Below, piece after piece: positions 27,252 to 35,387 of a stretch of DNA of 64,000 nt (position 1 is its first letter; each line of letters opens with the position of its first letter). The position numbers were made by a program, and so were the translations under genes. Origin of the DNA: Rodentibacter genomosp. 1 (lineage in GTDB: Bacteria > Pseudomonadota > Gammaproteobacteria > Enterobacterales > Pasteurellaceae). The notes beneath the pieces are model-generated. The model was not told where the DNA came from, made no database searches, and saw nothing but the letters and a program-made list of their open reading frames with translations. The stretch lies in assembly GCF_001999285.1 (NCBI RefSeq), contig NZ_MLHN01000001.1, forward strand, positions 83,417 to 147,416, written 5' to 3'.

Positions 27252-28388
27252 TTACTGTTCAAATAAACGCTTAATTTCTTTTTCATATAAATAAATATTG
27301 ACAGGATTGGTTGGCAACAATGAATCTAGATATTCTTTGGCTCGTTTAACATATTCTTCGTGATGCTGATCGTGGTTGTCAATGACATCTAATAACACTT
27401 TTGCACCTTCAAACGCATCAAATTGATCATAATAATAACCAACACCTTTAGGTAAAAGTTTAGAATTATGAATAAAAGGATAACCGCCATAAAGTGCATC
27501 ATTATAAGCATAGTTAAGCCCATTTTCCCATTGATGGCTTAGCACCACATCAACATAACGGGTTAGAAAATCGGGCATTTGATAGCGGCTTTCAACTGTC
27601 ATCACATTATCCTTAACAATACGGGTACGCCCAATAAAATTAAAAAATGTCGGATTATCTTTTTTATCGTAGGTATTGCAAGCATAAAAATGTTTAATTT
27701 TTTCCGGTGAAGTACGGTATGCCTGCTCACAAATGAGAATAGGCGTAAAACTTGTTTTAACCACATTAATATTCGCCTCAAAACAGGCTATCCGCTTTGA
27801 TATATTCTGATTTGGACGATAACCAAAAGATAATTGGTGCTGATTTTTGAGCCTTTCTATTACCTTATCGCAAAATATTGGTGACCAAATAGCAGGAACA
27901 ACGTAAGCCGGACTAGAGTACATGATGGAAAAATAAGATCGGCACGTATTTTCATGTTGTGGAATTAGCCAAACACTATCAAAAGTTGTACCGTTAAACG
28001 TTCGACCAGCGGGCTTATCAAATAAGAAATATTCCATGTCCATAATAAAATCATTACCTATTTTATAGGTTACAACTTTTCCACCATGTTTATGTATACG
28101 ATCACGTTGGTGTGGCTCAATAGTCAGTGTTCCCTCTATAAGCACATCTAATTCATCAATGACATCTTCAATATAGGCAAATTTAAGATTTAAGTCATCT
28201 AACATAAAACCGGCGGGAGGCTCTGTTCGTTTTTCCGGTCCCCAAGAAACTAACACAACATCTTCAATAATTGTGGAGTGCTGAAATAAATGAAACAAAT
28301 GGATAATATTTTGATTGGCACCATTTGCCCAAATATCAGTGACTTTGCTTTCTAAATTAAAAGTTATACCAATTTTATATTTACGCAT
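27252..28388 (-). CDS. DUF2827 family protein, probable glycosyltransferase-like enzyme
   Basis: 378-residue cytoplasmic protein without signal peptide, resembling the DUF2827 family, whose members look like GT-B glycosyltransferases. Features are the N-terminal KIGITFNLESKVTDIWANGANQN and a C-terminal donor-site-like stretch (LSHQWENGLNYAYNDALYGGYPFIHNS, then GVGYYYDQFDAFEGAKVL). It stands directly downstream of the Ser/Ala-rich adhesin gene on the same strand, so it may modify that adhesin; that is inference. No clear ribosome site precedes the ATG at 28388, and a terminator separates it from the adhesin. Confidence 0.6.
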   Translation of the reverse strand: MRKYKIGITFNLESKVTDIWANGANQNIIHLFHLFQHSTIIEDVVLVSWGPEKRTEPPAGFMLDDLNLKFAYIEDVIDELDVLIEGTLTIEPHQRDRIHKHGGKVVTYKIGNDFIMDMEYFLFDKPAGRTFNGTTFDSVWLIPQHENTCRSYFSIMYSSPAYVVPAIWSPIFCDKVIERLKNQHQLSFGYRPNQNISKRIACFEANINVVKTSFTPILICEQAYRTSPEKIKHFYACNTYDKKDNPTFFNFIGRTRIVKDNVMTVESRYQMPDFLTRYVDVVLSHQWENGLNYAYNDALYGGYPFIHNSKLLPKGVGYYYDQFDAFEGAKVLLDVIDNHDQHHEEYVKRAKEYLDSLLPTNPVNIYLYEKEIKRLFEQ

Positions 28389-28436
28389 ACGAAGTTAATC
28401 AGATAAAAAAAGAGCTTTATTTTTTCTTAAGTCCAT

Positions 28437-28471
28437 AAAAAATCACTCAGACAGCAAGTGCCTGAGTGATT
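28437..28471 (-). terminator. Terminator after the autotransporter gene
   Basis: On the minus strand AATCACTCAG and CTGAGTGATT form a 10-bp stem followed by TTTTTT. It ends the adhesin transcript; the downstream DUF2827 gene would need readthrough or its own promoter. Confidence 0.88.
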
Positions 28472-28481
28472 TAAGACTAGC

Positions 28482-31406
28482 TTATTTCCATTGGTAGCCT
28501 ATGCCGGCACCTACATTAAAGTCGCCTTGTGTTGTCGCAGCACCACTCATTTTAAAGATAACTTTGTTGTTATCACTTAATTTAGAGTAACCGACCGCTA
28601 CTGCACTTTGACCATTGTAGTTACCCACTCCAATACCCACAACATTTGCACCTGCTTGAGTGACTTGTGGAATATTAGCAATGGCTGTTGCTCCTGCGAT
28701 ACCGCCACGTAATTTTTTATCTGTTTTTCTTAGATCTTTACGAACGGATTCAACATCCCCCTTCACTTGGTTAAGTTGATTCATATTGACCGCATCTGTA
28801 CCTTTTACACCCGGTGCAACATTCGTGATTCGGCGCTCTTTGCCTTCACTGCCCACCGAAACCGTATTTGGTTCATTTGCTACAGAATCCGCTCCTAGTG
28901 CCACAGAATTTTCTGCAGTCGCTTGAGCATTCTGACCAAGTGCGGTTGATTTATTTGCCGTTGCTTTTGAATTTTGACCGGTTGCAGTCGCATTTGATCC
29001 TGTTGCTTTCGCTTTATTACCTACTGCTGTCGTATTTTCTGCGGTAGCTTCAGCACCATAACCTAAAGCTGTTGAGTTTTTGCCTGTAGCCTTAGCACTT
29101 GCATCATTATCAGAATTATCAGCACCGAAAGAAGTTTTACCATCTGCACTGATCAAACCAGAATCTTCAATTTTCTGCAATGAAGAGCTTGCACTGCTTG
29201 CAGCAGCATTTGCTTCAGTAGCAGAGCTACTTGCTGCATTCGCAGAAGATGCTGCATTATTTGCAGAACTATCGGCAGCAGTTGCAGATGAAGCTGCGTT
29301 GCTTGCGGAACTATCGGCAGAGGTTGCAGATGAATCTGCGCTGCTTGCAGAACTATCGGCAGCGGTTGCAGATGAAGCCGCGTTACTTGCGGAGCTATCA
29401 GCAGCGGTTGCCGATGAAGCAGCATTATTTGCGGAACTATCGGCAGCAGTTGCAGATGATGCTGCGTTACTTGCGGAACTATCAGCAGAGGTTGCAGATG
29501 CTGCTGCGTTACTTGCGGAACTATCAGCAGCAGTAGCGGATGAAGCCGCGTTGCTTGCAGAGCTTTCAGCGGCAGACGCTGAGTTTGATGCTACCGTGGC
29601 AGAAGAGTCAGCCTTGCTTGCAGAGCTTTCAGCAGCAGACGCCGAGTTTGATGCTGCGGTTGCAGAAGAGTCAGCCTTGCTTGCAGAGCTTTCAGCAGCA
29701 GACGCCGAGTTTGATGCTGCGGTTGCAGAAGAGTCTGCTTTGCTTGCAGAGCTTTCAGCCGCAGAAGCAGAATTTGATGCTGCAGTGGCAGAAGAATCCG
29801 CTTTGCTTGCGGAGCTTTCAGCTGCAGACGCTGAGTTTGATGCTGCAGTGGCAGAAGAGTCTGCTTTGCTTGCGGAGCTTTCTGCGGCAGACGCTGAATT
29901 TGATGCTGCGGTTGCAGAAGAATCTGCTTTGCTTGCCGAGCTTTCAGCAGCAGACGCTGAGTTTGATGCCGCAGTGGCAGAAGAGTCAGCTTTGCTTGCA
30001 GAGCTTTCAGCGGCAGAGGCTGAATTTGATGCTGCGGTTGCAGAAGAATCTGCTTTGCTTGCAGAGCTTTCAGCGGCAGACGCTGAGTTTGATGCGGCAG
30101 TGGCAGAAGAATCTGCTTTAGTTGCAGAGCTTGCAGCAGCTGAGGCGGCACTGGTCGCTGCTGATGCGGCAGTTTCAATTTTAGCTAGATTATCACTAAC
30201 AGTTTGAGCCGCTGTACTTGCAGCAGAAACTGCAGCTTTTGCAGTAGAAGACAAGCCATAAATAATTTTTCCGGATCCATCCGTTGTCACGCTAAGATCA
30301 GTAGTTGCACCAAAAGTTAAAGAATCATCATTTGATAATGTCCATTGATCCGCATTACCGGAATTATTGCTTAGCTCTGCAGAAGAGTTTTCTACACTAA
30401 AAGTAAATGTTCGACCGGAATCTGCCTTGTTATTTACTGCAGTTGAGACCGCACTTACTGTACTCTGAGCCTTATCTGCTGTTGACTGAGCAGCTGTCGC
30501 TGCTGTTGAAGCGTTATTAGCGGTTGTTTGTGCTGCCACTGCTGCCGTTGAAGCGGCATTAGCAGTTGTTTGTGCAGCCGATGCAGCCGTTGAAGCGGCA
30601 TTAGCAGTTGTTTGTGCAGCCGATGCAGCCGTTGAAGCGTTATTAGCGGTTGTTTGTGCAGCCACTGCTGCTGTTGAAGCAGTATTAGCCGTAGATTGGG
30701 CTGTACTTACGGCGGTATTGGTAGCATAGAGCTGTTTACCGGTTACTGCATCAGCTGAAGAGGCGTTTAATAATGCATCTCCCACGTTTACAATTTTTCT
30801 TTTTAAATCGTTATTACCAACAGATATTTGGTCATTTGCACTTGTTACTGAGTTACGACCTAAGGCAACTGAGCCTTCATGATTAACGGTGGCACTAATA
30901 CCTATTGCAATACCTGCCTCTTTTCCTTGAAGAACTTTAGCATCTTGACCAATGGCAATACCGTGATTAGTGTTAACCGTTGCACGCTGACCAATGGCCA
31001 CTGTGCCACCACTTGTTGCAACAGCCTTTGAACCAATCGCTATCACTGTTTCCCCACTGGCATTAGCTTCATTACCAATCGCAATAGAAGCACCTGCTCC
31101 AGCTTGACCATCATCCTTTACACCAGCACTAGCGTTACCAATCGCAATATGGTTATTTGGTGAAGTAGGTACTGTTGCTCCGTTAGCGCTCATTGTATCC
31201 CCATTAGTTGAACCAATTTGAACCGCAGCCAGTGCATTAGCACTGGCTAACATTAGTACTAATGTCGCTGAAACAGAAATTTTATTCTTGGTTGAGGACT
31301 GTTGATTTGTTGATGATTTGGTTTTTCCTGTTGCACGGCTCAACTCGGATACCACGACCCAAGTTTGAGAAACATGATTGAAAATAACCTTAAAAATTTT
31401 ATTCAT
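28482..31406 (-). CDS. Trimeric autotransporter adhesin (YadA-like) with Ser/Ala repeat stalk
   Basis: 974-residue outer-membrane adhesin forming trimers. It has an extended signal peptide (MNKIFKVIFNHVSQTWVVVS), then head repeats of the AIG type (about 80-190), neck VNVGDALLNASSADAVTGKQL, and 14-residue AAQTTAN stalk repeats. A folded insert with QWTLSNDDSLTFG follows. Nine 21-residue Ser/Ala repeats come next (about 425-612), then 14-residue Ser/Ala repeats to about 745. A second AIG-type head, neck VAPGVKGTDAVNMNQL and a 70-residue YadA anchor ending GAGIGYQWK complete it. Heads at both ends of the stalk are notable. The ribosome site AGGAGAG precedes 31406. Repeat number is likely variable. 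Confidence 0.93.
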   Translation of the reverse strand: MNKIFKVIFNHVSQTWVVVSELSRATGKTKSSTNQQSSTKNKISVSATLVLMLASANALAAVQIGSTNGDTMSANGATVPTSPNNHIAIGNASAGVKDDGQAGAGASIAIGNEANASGETVIAIGSKAVATSGGTVAIGQRATVNTNHGIAIGQDAKVLQGKEAGIAIGISATVNHEGSVALGRNSVTSANDQISVGNNDLKRKIVNVGDALLNASSADAVTGKQLYATNTAVSTAQSTANTASTAAVAAQTTANNASTAASAAQTTANAASTAASAAQTTANAASTAAVAAQTTANNASTAATAAQSTADKAQSTVSAVSTAVNNKADSGRTFTFSVENSSAELSNNSGNADQWTLSNDDSLTFGATTDLSVTTDGSGKIIYGLSSTAKAAVSAASTAAQTVSDNLAKIETAASAATSAASAAASSATKADSSATAASNSASAAESSASKADSSATAASNSASAAESSASKADSSATAASNSASAAESSASKADSSATAASNSASAAESSASKADSSATAASNSASAAESSASKADSSATAASNSASAAESSASKADSSATAASNSASAAESSASKADSSATAASNSASAAESSASKADSSATVASNSASAAESSASNAASSATAADSSASNAAASATSADSSASNAASSATAADSSANNAASSATAADSSASNAASSATAADSSASSADSSATSADSSASNAASSATAADSSANNAASSANAASSSATEANAAASSASSSLQKIEDSGLISADGKTSFGADNSDNDASAKATGKNSTALGYGAEATAENTTAVGNKAKATGSNATATGQNSKATANKSTALGQNAQATAENSVALGADSVANEPNTVSVGSEGKERRITNVAPGVKGTDAVNMNQLNQVKGDVESVRKDLRKTDKKLRGGIAGATAIANIPQVTQAGANVVGIGVGNYNGQSAVAVGYSKLSDNNKVIFKMSGAATTQGDFNVGAGIGYQWK
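29570..30130 (-). repeat. Nine 63-bp tandem repeats in the adhesin gene
   Basis: The unit encodes 21 residues of the type SNSASAAESSASKADSSATA. Nine copies run from about 29570 to 30130, counted from the recurring GAGTTTGATGC/GAATTTGATGC every 63 bp (29583 to 30087). Copies differ at silent positions, so they are not freshly duplicated, but unequal crossing over could change stalk length in 21-residue steps without breaking the frame. Confidence 0.9.
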
Positions 31407-31753
31407 AAAACTCTCCTAGTATTTAGAGTGGAAGAATGGGTTTACAAGTAACTTAACATATAAATATAGTATTTATCCCAGTGTAAGTACCTAATACCAA
31501 GTTAATGTAAAGTTGGGATCGGATTCTATCTGTTTGGAATTATTTTTACAATGGGAAAAAACGGAGAGAAGATGAGTAAAAATTGCAAGAAAGTGTTTAT
31601 ATACTACCTGCGGATAAAGTTAATAAAAATGAGCAATTTTTTTTGATAAACATGATCTATTTAAATGGTAAATTGACCGCACTTTTCTTCTTTTCCCTTT
31701 CTCTGTTCTCTCTGTATAATGGCGCGCTTTTATAAAAAATAGAGGAGGATTCT
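31407..31753. promoter_or_regulatory. Divergent control region between adhesin and gcr-like gene
   Basis: No gene in 347 bp. For the rightward gene a clean TATAAT lies at 31715-31720 and an uptake signal (ACCGCACTT) at about 31677. For the adhesin I see only AT-rich sequence and the ribosome site near 31415. Confidence 0.5.
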
Positions 31754-33718
31754 TTGAAACTAACGATAAAACCGGAAATTCTGCCACAATTTATTCGTCA
31801 GAAAGTGGCTGAAAATGATGCTTTTGGCTTGATCGAAGGTTGGTGCCAACTTTTACGGGAAAGCCGAGTATATCAGATTGTCCCTCATATCCGTTTAATC
31901 AGACGTATTTTAAAACAAGATAAAGAACTTGCCGGTTTGGTGGCGGCATTATTATGTAATTGGGTATGTAGTTTGCGTTTGTACCCACTTTTTATCAGTA
32001 GTGGTATTTTGTCACGTGAAGGATTTGGGCGTGAAATGAAAAGTCGTCTTTATGAACGTTTTAATCCTTCTTTTAAAGATGTAAATGATTTGCGTGATAT
32101 TTTTTATTTATTATTTAATGATAAAAATGATGTGCATTGGATTGATGCGATTCCATTAAGGGAATGGCGGGCAATTGTTGGGGTGCTAGCACGTCAATTG
32201 GCTGAAAAAGATCGTAACCGTTTACAAACTCATTTTCAAAATGAGGGGCTGTTTGCTATAGAAATGCTTTCAATTTGGATTGCGGCTGAAGATATGGAGC
32301 CGGAATTAATGCGTATGGAACCCTCATTACTGAATGCAGATTCTCCTTTTGTTGCATTGAATCGTGAAGTGGGAGATTGGCTATTCGCGCGCCGTCAGGG
32401 AAATATTTTTGATGATAGCCATTTCCAAGTGATGTTTGAACAATGTAAAGGGTTAATCGAACGACTACAAAAACGTGGTGCACAGGTTGGTTCTTCACTT
32501 AATGTGGCTTATTTATTAGAACGGCTTTCTCAGACTCTTGAACGGTTAGAAAAATTGATGGCAATTTTTGCTTCCAATCGTTATTTACCGCGTCGTATTT
32601 TATTATTGACAGGTTGTTTTGCTCGAGCGGCAGCGGATCAACACAGTATTTCTCGTTTGTGGAAACAAAGTTCAAAGCTGATTGCACGCAGTATCACGCA
32701 AAATTCTAGTGATCATGGCGAGCATTACATCACACGAGATAAAAAAGAGTATGTTTCGATGTTTTATTCTGCCGCCGGTGGAGGCGTACTAATTGCATTA
32801 ATGGCGCTTTTCAAAATCTATTTGGGAAGTGTGATTGATGATAAAGTCTGGAAGGGGATTGCTGAAGGGCTAAATTATGGTCTGGGTTTTACATTAATTT
32901 TTATGTTGCATTTCACCGTTGCAACAAAACAACCTGCAATGACCGCTGCCCGCTTTGCCGAAGCCGTGGAGCGTAACCCACAAGGTAAAGCCTTGAATAT
33001 GAAGTTGGCTCAACTGCTAGTGGATGTATTCCGCTCGCAAAGTATTGCGGTTGTCGGTAATGTGGTCGTTGCGATGAGTTTGGCGGCATTGATTGCATTT
33101 ATATATCAGCACCAAACGGGGCAAGTTTTACTGAATCAAGAGCAAATTGATTATCAGCTACATAGCATTGACCCTTTTGCCGGTACGTTGTGGTTTGCGG
33201 CTATTGCCGGTGTATGGTTATTTTGCTCAGGAATCATTTCAGGCTATTTTGATAATCGTAGTCATTATTTGAATACACGGATGCGTTTACGTCAGCACCC
33301 TAGTTTGAGAAAAGTGCTCCCTTTCAAATATCAAGAAAAATTGGCAGATTATCTGTACGAAAACTATGGCTCTATTATGGGAAACCTTTGTTTTGGTCTA
33401 TTACTTGGCTTAACGGGGGTTGTGGGCTATTTGAGTGGGTTACCCCTTGATATCCGCCATGTTGCCTTTTCCTCGGCCAATGTCGGTTATATCGCTGTAA
33501 GTGGACATTTTGATTTTGTGTTTTTATTACAATGTATTGCCTTTGTTCTATTGGTTGGATTAGTTAATTTGATTGTGAGTTTTTCCTTAACCCTTTGGCT
33601 TGCATTGCGTTCACTCAATACTGAAATTGACAGTTGGTGGGCAATTTGGCGAGAAGTTGGGCGTATTGTCAAACAACGCCCATTGAGCCTATTCTTTCCT
33701 CTTCAGCTTGAAAAATAA
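31754..33718 (+). CDS. Gcr-like membrane protein (annotated family: site-specific recombinase)
   Basis: 654-residue protein of the family named after the gonococcal gcr gene; the family label is 'site-specific recombinase', but no recombinase catalytic motif is visible. It has a soluble N-terminal half and about six membrane spans in the C-terminal half, e.g. AGGGVLIALMALFKIYLG, VVAMSLAALIAFIY and NLCFGLLLGLTGVVGYL. The start is TTG at 31754, fixed by the GAGGAGGA ribosome site 6 nt upstream; no ATG fits. Function uncertain. Confidence 0.65.
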   Translation: MKLTIKPEILPQFIRQKVAENDAFGLIEGWCQLLRESRVYQIVPHIRLIRRILKQDKELAGLVAALLCNWVCSLRLYPLFISSGILSREGFGREMKSRLYERFNPSFKDVNDLRDIFYLLFNDKNDVHWIDAIPLREWRAIVGVLARQLAEKDRNRLQTHFQNEGLFAIEMLSIWIAAEDMEPELMRMEPSLLNADSPFVALNREVGDWLFARRQGNIFDDSHFQVMFEQCKGLIERLQKRGAQVGSSLNVAYLLERLSQTLERLEKLMAIFASNRYLPRRILLLTGCFARAAADQHSISRLWKQSSKLIARSITQNSSDHGEHYITRDKKEYVSMFYSAAGGGVLIALMALFKIYLGSVIDDKVWKGIAEGLNYGLGFTLIFMLHFTVATKQPAMTAARFAEAVERNPQGKALNMKLAQLLVDVFRSQSIAVVGNVVVAMSLAALIAFIYQHQTGQVLLNQEQIDYQLHSIDPFAGTLWFAAIAGVWLFCSGIISGYFDNRSHYLNTRMRLRQHPSLRKVLPFKYQEKLADYLYENYGSIMGNLCFGLLLGLTGVVGYLSGLPLDIRHVAFSSANVGYIAVSGHFDFVFLLQCIAFVLLVGLVNLIVSFSLTLWLALRSLNTEIDSWWAIWREVGRIVKQRPLSLFFPLQLEK

Positions 33719-33753
33719 GGAAATTCATAACTTGTCCTATATTTTAAATTTGA

Positions 33754-33777
33754 AAGCCTTAATGGGAATTAAGGCTT
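33754..33777. terminator. Stem-loop between convergent gcr-like and XRE genes
   Basis: AAGCCTTAAT and ATTAAGGCTT form a 10-bp stem around GGGA. It reaches into the last codons of the XRE gene. The following U-runs are weak, so efficiency is uncertain. Confidence 0.55.
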
Positions 33778-34152
33778 ATTATTTATAACCGAATCTAAAA
33801 AGTTAATGAGATTGCGTTTCTGAGAATGAGATAGATGTTTCCAATGATAATCTAGTCTGGATTTTAGTGAATCTGTCCGCAGAGGCGTGTAATGTGTTTC
33901 ATTAGAAAAGGTTAAATTTTCTGCTTTACTATCTGCGAAGAACCAATCAATCGGCGTATTTAAAATAACGGCAATATTTACAAGGTGTGAGACATTAATT
34001 TTAGTTGCTCCTCTCTCATAGCGTGAAAATTGCTGCTGCGATACGCCTATTTGTTCCGCCAACACTTCAGCCGTTAAGCCTATTTCTTTACGTCTTTGTT
34101 GAATTCGTTTACCAATTGCACTATCTACTTCAGCCGCTATAAATTTTGACAT
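33769..34152 (-). CDS. XRE-family transcription regulator
   Basis: 127-residue Cro/CI-type repressor. The helix-turn-helix spans about residues 14-68 (IGKRIQQRRKEIGLTAEVLAEQIGVSQQQFSRYERG in sequence order, split here as IGKRIQQRRKEIG and VSQQQFSRYERGATK). The C-terminal part is short and without a protease domain. It is divergent from the lipoprotein/Slam cluster and separated from it by a perfect 14-bp palindrome, so it may control that cluster or itself. Confidence 0.85.
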   Translation of the reverse strand: MSKFIAAEVDSAIGKRIQQRRKEIGLTAEVLAEQIGVSQQQFSRYERGATKINVSHLVNIAVILNTPIDWFFADSKAENLTFSNETHYTPLRTDSLKSRLDYHWKHLSHSQKRNLINFLDSVINNKP

Positions 34153-34266
34153 TATTTCACTCCCATACTGTTTTACGCATTGAGTGATATTTTTTGTGAT
34201 TTATACGCTTGAATTTATATCTTTTAAGTTGTATATTTTTATTTGTACAATTTGAATGATTATTTT

Positions 34267-34280
34267 GTAAATTAATTTAC
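34267..34280. promoter_or_regulatory. Candidate operator between XRE gene and lipoprotein gene
   Basis: GTAAATTAATTTAC is a perfect 14-bp palindrome 14 bp before the lipoprotein start, overlapping its likely promoter region. A binding site for the neighbouring XRE protein is plausible but not shown. Confidence 0.4.
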
Positions 34281-34294
34281 CTAGGGGAATCAAT

Positions 34295-34669
34295 ATGAAT
34301 GAGAGAGTAAAAGTATTAGGTGTATTTGCAACAGTTATGTTACTAGCAGGTTGTGTTGTTCCACATCAACCGGAGCCACGTTGGTATAAGTTGGGTGTAA
34401 CAGATGAAGAAGCTCAGAGTAAATATGCTTCTTGCGTGTATAACGTAGGAATGAACAAGGTTGATCCGACAAAAGATCGAACTTTAGTTGAGGCCTGCAT
34501 GAAAGCAGATGGTTTTCGTTGGGGAATTCCCCCTCATTTACGCCCGAGTGCAAAAATGAATCAGCGGGAAGAAACCTCAATTGAAGACAGAGCTGGTGTA
34601 GAAAAGGTTAAGGCCTCTTCTAAAACAGTAGCTAAAACGAAACGAAGTAAAAGTGCGACAAAGTCGTGA
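34295..34669 (+). CDS. Small lipoprotein of unknown function
   Basis: 124 residues with a lipoprotein signal and lipobox LLAGC (cysteine about 20). The mature part has RWYKLGVTDEEAQSKYASC and ACMKADGFRW, with two further cysteines that could pair, and ends in a Lys/Ser-rich tail. The AGGGGAA ribosome site precedes the ATG. First of three genes on one strand with the barrel lipoprotein and Slam, so a role in the same surface system is possible. No family function known to me. Confidence 0.75.
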   Translation: MNERVKVLGVFATVMLLAGCVVPHQPEPRWYKLGVTDEEAQSKYASCVYNVGMNKVDPTKDRTLVEACMKADGFRWGIPPHLRPSAKMNQREETSIEDRAGVEKVKASSKTVAKTKRSKSATKS

Positions 34670-34707
34670 GTATTAATATCCTTTCCATAACCTATGAGGA
34701 AATCATT

Positions 34708-35325
34708 ATGCTAAAACAAATTAAGTTACTCTCAATTCTTACCTTATCTGCAGTTGCTGTTGCTTGCTCAGGTGGCGGTGGTGGTGCGGGCACTGCCAAA
34801 ACGCCTGATGGAACAAAGACAGATCTTACAAATAGTCCAAAGGGTTTAGTGGGAGCGGAAACCATGGACGGCAAACTTATTGGTTATAACCAAAACCACT
34901 CATTTTATGGTGTTTGGGTGAATGATGGTAAAACCCGTCAAGAAATTCGTTATCAAGGTACACCAACACCTGAAAGCAGATTGCCTAGAGGTTCGGCAAC
35001 CTACACCGGGCATGCTGTTCGTGCACGTGGAGACCTGATTGCAGATACTGTTGATGGTGTTCAAGCAGATGGTAAAACAACATTGAATGTTAATTTTGAT
35101 ACGAAGAAAGTCTCGGGTCTAATAGAAATGCCATGGGCGCGGGATATTACTTTACATGAAACAGATTTAAAGGGTAGCCAATTTTCTGGTAAAGCAAGTG
35201 TGATTCTTAATAGTGGTGGACATTATAAAGGCGGATTATTTGGGCCAAATGCAGAGGAAGCCGCTGGGCTAGTTGAGTTTTCCAATAACCCGGCATTAAA
35301 CACATCTTTTGGTGGTTATCGCTAA
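34708..35325 (+). CDS. Surface lipoprotein with TbpB-like barrel, probable Slam client
   Basis: 205 residues from the ATG at 34708 (ribosome site GAGGAA; the GTG at 34666 is too far upstream of the signal). Lipobox VAVAC followed by a GGGGG linker. The C-terminal part resembles small lipoprotein-5/TbpB barrels of factor H-binding protein or hemophilin type: LNVNFDTKKVSGLIEM, FSGKASV, GGLFGPNAEEAAGLVEF. These barrels are the usual Slam clients, and a Slam gene follows. Its ligand, such as haem, haemoglobin or a host factor, cannot be read from sequence. Confidence 0.78.
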   Translation: MLKQIKLLSILTLSAVAVACSGGGGGAGTAKTPDGTKTDLTNSPKGLVGAETMDGKLIGYNQNHSFYGVWVNDGKTRQEIRYQGTPTPESRLPRGSATYTGHAVRARGDLIADTVDGVQADGKTTLNVNFDTKKVSGLIEMPWARDITLHETDLKGSQFSGKASVILNSGGHYKGGLFGPNAEEAAGLVEFSNNPALNTSFGGYR

Positions 35326-35345
35326 TTATTTTTTCTTTATGATTG

Positions 35346-35374
35346 AATAGGCGGAAATAGTCCGCCTATTTTTA
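35346..35374 (+). terminator. Terminator between the surface lipoprotein and Slam genes
   Basis: AATAGGCGGA and TCCGCCTATT form a perfect 10-bp stem around AATAG, followed by TTTT, only 14 bp before the Slam start. Partial termination would give more lipoprotein than exporter. Confidence 0.8.
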
Positions 35375-35387
35375 TGATGAGTAAATA

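Noticed and set aside
29080..30207. Long open frames on the opposite strand and other frames across the adhesin repeats
   Set aside because: They arise because the 63-bp repeats lack stops in several frames; they have no ribosome sites and encode only biased Ala/Glu/Leu or Gln/Leu sequence.
31754..33718. Gcr-like gene as an active site-specific recombinase of a mobile element
   Set aside because: It has several membrane spans and no tyrosine or serine recombinase motif, and no attachment sites or repeats flank it.
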